Below are positions 53,558-64,000 of a DNA stretch of 64,000 nucleotides, in pieces (position 1 is the stretch's first letter; each line of letters begins with the position of its first letter). Position numbers and translations under genes: made by a program. The notes beneath the pieces are model-generated. The model worked only from the letters and a program-made list of their open reading frames with translations, was not told where the DNA came from and searched no databases. Source of the stretch: DASRHK01 sp963776465 (GTDB lineage: Bacteria; Pseudomonadota; Gammaproteobacteria; Nevskiales; Nevskiaceae); assembly GCA_963776465.1 (NCBI GenBank), contig CAVZMV010000001.1, positions 372,001 through 436,000 on the forward strand, in the 5' to 3' direction.

Positions 53558-53794
53558 CTAGTGCGGGCCGTCGTGCCAGCGGCCGTCGCGGTCGCGGTAA
53601 CCCTGGCGATCGCGATAATTCCCGTCGCGGTCGCGGTAGTAGCCGTCGTGGTCGCGGGTATAGACGCGGTGATCGCGCGTGTCCTGCGTGACGTAGACGT
53701 CCCGCTGGCTGGATCGATTGCCGGCGGGCACGGGGACGGCGATGCAGGCGGTGAGCACGAGCGTCGCGGCAATTAAGACAATGACTTTAACCAT
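53558..53794 (-). CDS. small lipoprotein with Arg/Asp/Tyr repeats
   Basis: The signal MVKVIVLIAATLVLTAC ends in a lipobox (LTAC). The mature part is dominated by DRDGYYRDRDGNYRDRQGYRDRDGRW, a repeated R-D-R-D-G pattern of acidic and basic residues; its DNA is likewise repetitive (GGTCGCGGTAGTAGCC-type). 78 residues. Function unknown; ATG 53794 is chosen over the longer frame. Confidence 0.65.
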   Translation of the reverse strand: MVKVIVLIAATLVLTACIAVPVPAGNRSSQRDVYVTQDTRDHRVYTRDHDGYYRDRDGNYRDRQGYRDRDGRWHDGPH

Positions 53795-53865
53795 AGCGAA
53801 TGCACCTCTTGTTTCGTGCATTCACCCTAGCCCCCGCCGGCGGCGACGTCCGTGCGCTACGCCGC

Positions 53866-56220
53866 TCAGCGGTCTTTCGGCAGATGCTCCGCGATCAGCT
53901 TCTGGAAGCGTGCGTCGTTCCACAGCGGCTGCCACTCCGGGTCGCGCTTCAGCAGATGCGCGTGCAGGCCTCCGGGCACCGACAGCAACGGGGCCAGCTC
54001 GGCGAGCGCGCGATCGTGGTCACCAAGGCGCATCCTCGTCGCGGCCGCGAGCATCGCGATCTCGGGCCCGTCATACGCGTCGCGCGACGCTGGCAGCAGC
54101 TCCACTGCGCGCCCGGCATTGCGAAGCGCGGCGTCGCGGTCCCCGAGGTTGGCCTGGGTAAGGCCCAGCCAGGCGTGGGCTTCGGCCAGGTTCACGCTGT
54201 CGGGCTCCTGCTCGATGTACGCCTGCACCTGCTCCCGGGCGCGCGCAAAATGAGTCCGCGCCCGCTGCATGTCGCCCATGGCGCGGTACGACTGGCCGAT
54301 GATGAAATCCTTCGGCACCACGAAGTTCGAGCTGCCGAGCGGAAAGCCGTCCCGCGGCAACGCCGTCAAGAGCGCGACGGCGTCGGCATAGCGACCCTCG
54401 AAGCGCGCAAGCAGGATCCTGGCGATCGAGACCGCCTCGCCGGGATCCACTCCTGCGGGCAGGCTCTCCAGCACCTTGCGCATGGGACCGGTCTCGCCGG
54501 TGCGCAACAGCACGACCGACAAGGCCGCCAGCCGCACGCCCACATCCTCCGGCGCCAGCGCGCGCGCCTTCTCGAAGGCTGCGGCAGCCTCGCCGTAGCG
54601 GCGCATCCCCACGTAAGTGTCGGCGATGTCGAGCTGTGCGGAGGCATTGCCCGGATCCAGTTCCGCGGCACGCTTGAGGGTCTCCACGGACTGGTCCCAT
54701 TGCCCGCGGCGCCGCTGCACGTAGCCGATCGCCGCGCGCGTGTCCGCCGAGCCGGGCGTTCCACGCAGAGCCTCCTCGAACTCCTCGAGCGCGTGCTCGT
54801 AGTCGCGATAGCAGTGGTAGAAGTACATGCCCATCGCCAGGTGCGCTTCGGGCAGATCGGGCTGCAGGCGCAGCGCGGTCTCCACGGCGGCCTTGGCCTG
54901 GTCGCGCCGGCGGGCCGTGGTGTCCAGTCCCCACCAGTAGGCTTCGGAGTGCAGGCGCGACTGCGCGGCGTAAGCGAGCGCGAAATCCGGATCGAGCGCA
55001 ACCGCCTGCTCCAGCAGCGTCTGGATGCTGAACGACGCCTCGCGGTTGTTGAAGTTGGGCTGGCGGTACAGCTCCGCCGCGCGCAGGTAGAGGTCGTAGG
55101 CCTCCGCGTTCCCGGTCGGGCGCCGCTCGATGCTGCTCTTCTCCTGCGGCGTCAACGCGCCTCGCACGGCCGCGACGATCTGCTCGGCGATCTCGGTCTG
55201 GATCGCGAAGACGTCGGCCATGTCGCGGTCGTAGCTTTCCGCCCAGAGGTGGCGGTCGCTCGCCGCCTCGATCAGCTGCGCCTGGACGCGCACGCGGTTG
55301 CCGGTGCGCTGCACGCTGCCCTCGACGATGTGGGCCACGCCCAGCTCCTCGCCGATCTCGCGCAGGTTGCGCGCGCCGTCCTTGTACTGCATCACCGACG
55401 TGCGCGAGATCACCTTCAAGTCCTTCACGCGCGCCAGGTGCGTGAGCAGGCTGTCGTGGATGCCGGAGGCGAAGTACTCGTTCTCCTTGTCGGAGCTGAA
55501 ATTGGAGAACGGCAGGACGGCGATCGACTTTTCCGCGTCCTCGCGCACGGCGGTGCCCTTCGGCTCGTCCCCGCACTGACGGAACCACAGCAGGATCGCG
55601 AACGCGACCAGCGCGATGAGCTTCCAGCTGCGGCGCCGCGGCTTGGCCTGCGCCTTGCGCGCTTCGGGCTTGGGCAGCTGCACGGCCCGGACCGCCGCTG
55701 GATCGAGCAGGAAGACCTCGACCGCTTCGGAGATGTTCTTCAGCGGCGGAGTGCCGACGGAGCGGAAGTCCGCGGAAAGGTGATTGCGGACCAGCGTGTG
55801 CACGGCGCCGGAGATTGCCAGCCCGCCGTGCGGCGACAGCGGCTCCAGCCGCGCCGCGATGTTGACGCCGTCACCGACGATGTTGCGCTCGTCGCTCTCG
55901 ATCTCGCCCAGGTGGATGCCGACGCGGAACTGGAAGCGGCGCGCTTCGACGATGGCCGCGTTGCGCTCGGCCTGGCGCTGCTGGATCAGGATCGCGCAGT
56001 GCACCGCCTGCACCGCGCTCTGGAACTCGAGCAGGAAGCCGTCGCCGGTGGTGTCGACCTCGCGACCGCCGAGCGTGGCGAGCGCCGCGCGAACCATGCG
56101 CCGGTGGTCTTCGAGCAGCTGATTCGCAAGACGCTCGTCCTTCTGGCACAGGGCGCTGTAGCCCACCATGTCGGTGAACATGATGGCAGCGAGCCGGCGG
56201 TGCTCTGTGACGGCGCTCAT
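53866..56220 (-). CDS. class III adenylate/guanylate cyclase with TolB-like and TPR domains
   Basis: The cyclase domain (residues 1-170) has IMFTDMVGYSAL and VDTTGDGFLLEFQ, with both metal-binding Asp residues, and GDGVNIAARLE. A single helix (LIALVAFAILLWF, about 203-216) follows, then a TolB-N-like domain (IAVLPFSNFSSDKENEYFASGIHDSLLTHL) and at least six TPR repeats. The protein makes a cyclic nucleotide and is anchored in the inner membrane with the TPR part outside. It has 784 residues. Its cyclase type (cAMP or cGMP) cannot be read. Confidence 0.88.
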   Translation of the reverse strand: MSAVTEHRRLAAIMFTDMVGYSALCQKDERLANQLLEDHRRMVRAALATLGGREVDTTGDGFLLEFQSAVQAVHCAILIQQRQAERNAAIVEARRFQFRVGIHLGEIESDERNIVGDGVNIAARLEPLSPHGGLAISGAVHTLVRNHLSADFRSVGTPPLKNISEAVEVFLLDPAAVRAVQLPKPEARKAQAKPRRRSWKLIALVAFAILLWFRQCGDEPKGTAVREDAEKSIAVLPFSNFSSDKENEYFASGIHDSLLTHLARVKDLKVISRTSVMQYKDGARNLREIGEELGVAHIVEGSVQRTGNRVRVQAQLIEAASDRHLWAESYDRDMADVFAIQTEIAEQIVAAVRGALTPQEKSSIERRPTGNAEAYDLYLRAAELYRQPNFNNREASFSIQTLLEQAVALDPDFALAYAAQSRLHSEAYWWGLDTTARRRDQAKAAVETALRLQPDLPEAHLAMGMYFYHCYRDYEHALEEFEEALRGTPGSADTRAAIGYVQRRRGQWDQSVETLKRAAELDPGNASAQLDIADTYVGMRRYGEAAAAFEKARALAPEDVGVRLAALSVVLLRTGETGPMRKVLESLPAGVDPGEAVSIARILLARFEGRYADAVALLTALPRDGFPLGSSNFVVPKDFIIGQSYRAMGDMQRARTHFARAREQVQAYIEQEPDSVNLAEAHAWLGLTQANLGDRDAALRNAGRAVELLPASRDAYDGPEIAMLAAATRMRLGDHDRALAELAPLLSVPGGLHAHLLKRDPEWQPLWNDARFQKLIAEHLPKDR

Positions 56221-56237
56221 GGCGCCGCAATACTAAG

Positions 56238-59200
56238 TCATTGGCTGACGCAGCCAAACGCACCGAGCGTGTGCGTGGACAGCGACGGCGGCAGGTCGGC
56301 CGGCGCCGCGCCCCAGCTCATCTCCGGCGTGCTGTTGACGCCGAGCTCCAGACGTGAGGCCGCGCGCGGCATCACGAACCAGCTCCTGGTCGACACCACG
56401 CCGTCGAGCATCGCCCGCGTCACGAACGGGAAGAGCGGCGACAGGCCGGGCGTGGCGATCGTGAAGTTTCCGGACGGCCTGCGGATGGTGACGCTGTTGA
56501 AGTGCGGGGCGCCGATCACGTAGAGCGGTGTGCCCGGATTGATCGGGTAGACGCCGAGCATGGTCCACACCAGCCAGCCCGAGAGCGCGCCAAGGTCGTC
56601 GTTGCCGGGCAAGCCCAGCGGCGTCGGCGCATAGATCGACGCAGCGGCGCGCGCCGTGATCTGCGTCTTCCACGGCATTCCGAGATAGCTGTAGACGTAC
56701 GGCGCTTCCAGGTCGTGCTCGTTGCCGGGGGCGTACTGATTCCCGTAATACGTGGTGCCGAAGGCGGTGATGGTGTTCTGCAGCGTCGGCACCGCCAGCG
56801 GCCCCGCGTCGAGCGGGAACCCGAAGAAGAGGTCCAGCCGCTTCTGCATGCGCGCCGGGCCCATGCGCTCGATCAGGCCCGCGTAGTCGTGCATCGCCAG
56901 CCAGGTGTATTGCCAGGACGTCCCTTCCTGGAAGCCGTAGCCGAGCTCCGGCAGGAAGGGCTTGAGCCAGCTGCCGTCGGCGTGGCGCGGCCGGATGAAG
57001 CGGGTGTTGGGATCGAACAGGTTGCGATAGTTGAGCGAGCGCTGCGCCGCCGTCACCGCCGCGGCGGGGCGCGAGGATTTCAGCGTCAGCGCCAGCGCGA
57101 AATCGGCGATGCCGTACTCCAACGTCGTCCCCGCACGTCCGGTGCCGCCTTGCAGCTCCTCGGCCAGCGTCGGCACCGGCACCGGGAGGTAGCCCTGCTG
57201 GAGGTCGGCGAGCCGGCGGCTTGCCAGCGACTGCATGGCGTCGAGCAGCTCCGGCTGCGCGCCCGTGCCGATGTTGCCGCGGCACAGCGACTCGGCGATG
57301 AACGGGATCACCGGATCGCCGGACATGTGGCCGGCGTCGCGCTGCGCCTGCTGCCAGCGCGGCAGCGCGCCGCCCTGGCGATGGAAGTCCAGCAGCGAGC
57401 CAACCATGTCGCGATAGATGCCGGGAACGATCTCCGCGAGCACCTGGTTCTGGCCGCGATAGCTGTCCCAGAGGGAGAACTGCGTGTAGTGCGGCCGCGT
57501 GCCGGTGTGGATCTGGTCGTCGGGGCCCGGATAGCGCCCGTCGACGTCGGAGAGCAGGTTGGGGAACTGCTGCACGCGCGAGAGCGCGGTGTAGAACGAC
57601 TGGCGCTGCGCCAGCGTGCCGCCGGTGACGGTGATGCGCGAGAGCGCCGCGTCCCACTTGGCCTGCGCCGCCGCGCGCACCGCGTCGAAATTCCAGCCGG
57701 GGATCTCGGCGTCGAGGTTGCGCAACGCGCCGTCGGCATCCACGTGCGAGATGGCCAGCTTGGTGAGCAAGGGACCGGTCAGGCCATTGAAGGTGAGGAC
57801 CACGCCGAGCGCATCGCCCTGCACCGTCTGGCCAACGCCGACCGCGCCGCCGCCCATCCGCTGCACCGTGTACGGCGCGTTGAAGCGCGCCGCGAAGTAC
57901 ACGTTGTAGTTGTCGCTGGTCCGCACCGCGCCGACGAGCACGCCGTCCGGCCGGAGCGTCGCGGATCCGAAGCGGCGGCCGCCGAGCTCGCGGCCGATGG
58001 CGAACACTAGGCGTTTCTGCGTCGGCAGATGCCAGGTGAACCGGTAGAGCGAAGCGCGCTCCGTCGCCGTCACTTCCGCGTTGATGTTGTAACGCAGCAG
58101 GTTGACCTTGTAGTAGCCGGCCTGGGCGGTCTCGACTAGGTGCGAGAACGCCGAGGCATACGCCGGCGCCGCGCTCGGATAGCCGATGTCGGCGAGATCG
58201 CCGGCGGTGACGTTGCCGCCGACCGGCATGATCGGGATCTGCCCGCCCTTGAACACGCCCGCCGACATGTGCACCTGGCTGAAGCCGGTGATGAGCGAGT
58301 TCTGGTACGAGTAGCCGCCGTAGTTCAACGGCCCTTCCGTGTCGGGACCGGGGTTGACCATGCCGAACGGCGCGAACGGCCCCGGATTGACGAAGCCGGG
58401 CGGCCAGGTGCCCGCGAGCGGCACGACGTACGTCGACAGGTGCGCGTCGTCGGGAACGATCGGCACCGCGGCATTGGCCGCGCCGGGCCGCGCGAAGAAC
58501 GCGATCAGCGCGACGATGAGGAACAGCGGATTGAGCGCGCCGCCGAAGCGAACCGCCCCCTCCCCGGACCCTCCCCCGCCCGCGGGGGAGGGAGAACCCC
58601 CCGGACCGAACGCCACCGACTTCGGCGTCTCGCCCATCGGCTCGCCGCCGGGACCGTTGGCGTAGGTGAGCCACGGCACGTTCTCGGTCGCGTCGACCGG
58701 CGGCTGGCTGTAATCGCACACGCCGGCGGGGAACGTGGCCTGCAGCGCAGTCCATTGATCATCGGTGAACGTCACTGGCAGGTACTCCTCACGCACCAAC
58801 GGTTTCAGCTGGCACTTCATCACGTCGTCCGTCAGCGGCGCGCCGGCTTCGATGCGCGGGCTGGAATAGGCCTGCACCAGCACGTCGCAGATCGTGGCCG
58901 GCACGTCGTGGCCGGCGCCGTCGGTGCAGCGATCCTGCACGGACGCAGGAATGTTCTGCAGGATCTTCTGCGAGAGCGGCACGTCGCGCGTATCGGCCTC
59001 GACCGCGGTCAGCCACTGGTCGACCGCGAGGATCGCTTGATCCGCGTAGTTGACGTCGCCGAGCAAGGGCACGGTTCCGCGCCACAGGATCTGGTTGGCA
59101 GCGGTGGAGAAATTGCGCAGCAGCCGCGCGCGCATCACGTAGGTGCGATAGACGTCGTGGAACGCGCCGGGATCCGGGCCGCGCAGGTCGATGATCGCGA

Positions 59201-60770
59201 CCTCGTTGAGACGCTGCGCCGTGTCGATCGCACCGGTGCGATACAGATAGCCGAGCGCGGGACGATCGGCCTCGACGCGACCGGGGCCGATGGGATTGGC
59301 GTTGATGTCCTGCGCCTGCAGCTTGCTGTTCAGGTCGACGAACTGCGCCGGCGTCAGCGCGCCGGACATCAGGCCCTTGAGCCCGTACTGGATGCCGACG
59401 TTGTCGAAGGGACGCTGCGCGTAGCCGTCCTCGTCGCGGCGGCCGAACACGTTGACCATGTAGTCCTGCAGCGAGCAGCGCACGCCGGTGGGATTGGTGT
59501 TCTCGTCGAACACGTCCTCGGTCGGCACGCCCGGACAGGAGCGCGAAGGATCGCCGCTGTAAGGGATCACTTCGGTGAACGTGATCGGGTTGACCGGATT
59601 GGGATGGCCTTCCACCGCCGCGATGGCGAGCGGATCCCAGACCACGCCGGGCGCCCAGTCCAGCGGATGCTCGAAGTAGTCGCGCAGCCCGACGTAGTCG
59701 ACGTACTGCTGCGACGACGACCACGCATCGGTGAAGCTGCACTGCGGCGTGATGCCCTGGTAGAAGCCGGGATAGGCGTTGGCCACCTGCTGCTGCACCA
59801 GCGATCCGCCGGAGCAGCCGCTGCCGATGGTGTAGCGCAGCTCGCCGTAATGATCGACCAGGTACTCCTTGGTCATGATCATCGCCTCGGCCTGCGTGGC
59901 GATGTTGCAGTTGTGCCCGGCGTTGTTGAGCGCGTGCGACATGGTGATGAAGCCGCGCGACAGCGCCGCGTCGTTGATGACGTCGGGCGCGTCGGCCATC
60001 TCGTAGGCGGTGTCGCAGCTGGCGCCGTGGAAGATGACCAGCTTGCCGTTGTAGCCGGCCTGCGGAGCCCAGGGCTCCCAGGGCAGGCTCGGGTCGTACA
60101 GCACGGCGATGCGGTACTCGTCGCGGTCGATCACGCCGGTCTCCACGCGCACGATGAAGGGCACGGTGGCGCCGTTGTCGGTCGTGGTCATGGCGACGTC
60201 GCCCGGCGGATTGGCCGGATCGTAGGCACGGAGCACCGATGCGCCGACCAGCGGCGCGTCGGGGATGCTCGGCAGCAGCGAGGACTTGTACATGAACTCG
60301 TAAGTGGGCGGACGATTGCACTGATCGTCCTCGACGCCGTCGGCGCAGGTCCAGGGCTGGATCTGCGGTCCGGAGAACACCGGCCCGCCGATCGGATGGT
60401 TGACGATGTGGATGGTTGCGCCGCGGCCGTCCGCCAGGCGCGCGGTCAGCAGGTTGTCGCCGAGCGCAAGACCGGTGACGAGCCCCATCACTCGACCGTT
60501 GTCGCGCAGTTGCACCTGCTCGCTGACGTCGGCGCTGCCAAGCTCGGTGCGCAGCGTGGAGGCGTCGGCGCCCGCAGGCAGCAGAACCTCCACCAGCGCG
60601 TCGCCGGCGGAGACGATGTCCGCGCGGTTCGACAGCACGCGGAGCTCCACCAGGCCGCTGGCGGAATCCTTGGGCTGGATCGACGCGGTGGTTTTGCCAT
60701 TGCAGCCGGCGCAAGCGGCAGCGATGCATGCCGCTGCCAGCCACTGTTTTCGTGGCCTGAATTGGTTCAT
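56238..60770 (-). CDS. fused DUF6351 protein and GH92 alpha-1,2-mannosidase-type domain
   Basis: One frame of 1510 residues. A lipoprotein-type signal (LAAACIAAACAGC) begins a DUF6351 region (to about 720) with a hydrolase-like GSGCSGGSLV elbow near residue 317. A palindromic repeat (58555-58603) then encodes a Gly/Ser/Pro linker, followed by a signal-like helix (NPLFLIVALIAFFARPGAANAA) and a GH92 domain: LWDSYRGQNQ, EGTSWQYTW (near 1280) and GNDDLGALSGWLVW (near 1398). The internal signal strongly suggests two once-separate genes joined in frame. ATG 60770 is chosen over the longer frame. Confidence 0.85.
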   Translation of the reverse strand: MNQFRPRKQWLAAACIAAACAGCNGKTTASIQPKDSASGLVELRVLSNRADIVSAGDALVEVLLPAGADASTLRTELGSADVSEQVQLRDNGRVMGLVTGLALGDNLLTARLADGRGATIHIVNHPIGGPVFSGPQIQPWTCADGVEDDQCNRPPTYEFMYKSSLLPSIPDAPLVGASVLRAYDPANPPGDVAMTTTDNGATVPFIVRVETGVIDRDEYRIAVLYDPSLPWEPWAPQAGYNGKLVIFHGASCDTAYEMADAPDVINDAALSRGFITMSHALNNAGHNCNIATQAEAMIMTKEYLVDHYGELRYTIGSGCSGGSLVQQQVANAYPGFYQGITPQCSFTDAWSSSQQYVDYVGLRDYFEHPLDWAPGVVWDPLAIAAVEGHPNPVNPITFTEVIPYSGDPSRSCPGVPTEDVFDENTNPTGVRCSLQDYMVNVFGRRDEDGYAQRPFDNVGIQYGLKGLMSGALTPAQFVDLNSKLQAQDINANPIGPGRVEADRPALGYLYRTGAIDTAQRLNEVAIIDLRGPDPGAFHDVYRTYVMRARLLRNFSTAANQILWRGTVPLLGDVNYADQAILAVDQWLTAVEADTRDVPLSQKILQNIPASVQDRCTDGAGHDVPATICDVLVQAYSSPRIEAGAPLTDDVMKCQLKPLVREEYLPVTFTDDQWTALQATFPAGVCDYSQPPVDATENVPWLTYANGPGGEPMGETPKSVAFGPGGSPSPAGGGGSGEGAVRFGGALNPLFLIVALIAFFARPGAANAAVPIVPDDAHLSTYVVPLAGTWPPGFVNPGPFAPFGMVNPGPDTEGPLNYGGYSYQNSLITGFSQVHMSAGVFKGGQIPIMPVGGNVTAGDLADIGYPSAAPAYASAFSHLVETAQAGYYKVNLLRYNINAEVTATERASLYRFTWHLPTQKRLVFAIGRELGGRRFGSATLRPDGVLVGAVRTSDNYNVYFAARFNAPYTVQRMGGGAVGVGQTVQGDALGVVLTFNGLTGPLLTKLAISHVDADGALRNLDAEIPGWNFDAVRAAAQAKWDAALSRITVTGGTLAQRQSFYTALSRVQQFPNLLSDVDGRYPGPDDQIHTGTRPHYTQFSLWDSYRGQNQVLAEIVPGIYRDMVGSLLDFHRQGGALPRWQQAQRDAGHMSGDPVIPFIAESLCRGNIGTGAQPELLDAMQSLASRRLADLQQGYLPVPVPTLAEELQGGTGRAGTTLEYGIADFALALTLKSSRPAAAVTAAQRSLNYRNLFDPNTRFIRPRHADGSWLKPFLPELGYGFQEGTSWQYTWLAMHDYAGLIERMGPARMQKRLDLFFGFPLDAGPLAVPTLQNTITAFGTTYYGNQYAPGNEHDLEAPYVYSYLGMPWKTQITARAAASIYAPTPLGLPGNDDLGALSGWLVWTMLGVYPINPGTPLYVIGAPHFNSVTIRRPSGNFTIATPGLSPLFPFVTRAMLDGVVSTRSWFVMPRAASRLELGVNSTPEMSWGAAPADLPPSLSTHTLGAFGCVSQ
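58555..58603 (-). repeat. palindromic CCCTCCCCCG element at the domain junction
   Basis: GCCCCCTCCCCGGACCCTCC and CCGCCCGCGGGGGAGGG form a strong inverted repeat in the reading frame, encoding GGSPSPAGGGGSGEGAV. It lies exactly between the end of the DUF6351 region and the GH92 signal-like helix. Related to 24895-24933 and 44785-44826. Confidence 0.75.
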
Positions 60771-60873
60771 CGGAAACTTCTCCCCTCTCTCGGCCGCAAC
60801 AATGGCATAACTGCCGCGCGGCCGGGCGAACCGACTGGAAACAGAGCGATTTTTACCTACGGCCGCGCCGCTT

Positions 60874-62898
<2,025 letters not shown>

Positions 62899-62949
62899 TG
62901 CATTCCTCCTTGAGCCGACAGCTCCTGGAGGCAGCCTAAAGCAAGCGTT

Positions 62950-64000
<1,051 letters not shown>

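Noticed and set aside
53718..54161. A + strand 147-codon frame next to the small lipoprotein
   Set aside because: It overlaps two genes on the opposite strand, has Arg/Ala-rich shadow composition and no start context.

Overview
The window is high-GC, gene-dense Gammaproteobacterial-type chromosome. The xerD then dsbC order on one strand, queA beside a tRNA-Leu, and plsC followed by zapE fit Gammaproteobacteria. The GTAGGAG palindromic repeats and the shape of the integron recombination sites point towards Xanthomonadales, Nevskiales or Steroidobacter relatives. No rRNA is present and the genus cannot be named from sequence alone.

Region 1 (1-3.25 kb) is the distal end of a cassette array of a chromosomal integron. 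Small unrelated ORFs, all on the + strand, are separated by attC sites that start RYYYAAC and end GTTRRRY. The integrase is not in the window and should lie to the left. One attC has been split by an IS3-family element. The cassettes carry a BrnT/BrnA toxin-antitoxin pair, an Excalibur-domain protein, a small membrane protein and unknowns.

Region 2 (3.25-11.5 kb, +) is a run of small, often overlapping genes: lipoproteins, a secreted metzincin-like protease, YdeI-like and GFA-like proteins, small membrane proteins, an RraB homologue, a rhomboid-like protein lacking catalytic residues, a methyltransferase, a frameshifted M50 protease and a secreted hydrolase.

Region 3 (11.5-22 kb) is mostly housekeeping: queA, tRNA-Leu(CAA), a repeat-rich outer-membrane protein, a NUDIX hydrolase, a Calx-beta surface protein, fdxA, dsbC, xerD, plsC and zapE. 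Region 4 (22-34.6 kb) holds a very large polytopic-membrane GH94-type protein, a TonB-C lipoprotein, a sortilin/Asp-box protein with a LolA-like partner, a cardiolipin synthase and an EEP-family hydrolase. Several families of structured intergenic repeats lie here.

Region 5 (34.6-43.8 kb) is a signalling island. A five-gene, translationally coupled minus-strand operon encodes a TonB-dependent receptor, a YfiR-type periplasmic protein, a CHASE8-like/HAMP histidine kinase (frameshifted here), a receiver-DUF3369 protein and a receiver-histidine kinase. A divergent hybrid kinase lies upstream. This looks like a YfiR/YfiN-type periplasmic switch wired to a phosphorelay instead of a diguanylate cyclase.

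Region 6 (43.8-64 kb) has dusC, a BI-1 family protein, a cold-shock protein, an omega-like rpoZ, exonuclease III, a KaiC-like ATPase coupled to a histidine kinase, a YkgJ protein, an ABC exporter, a class III cyclase-TPR protein, a 1510-residue DUF6351-GH92 fusion joined at a palindromic repeat, a hybrid kinase with an ethylene-receptor-like sensor, and the start-truncated end of an M20 peptidase. Two-component proteins are unusually numerous in the second half of the window.
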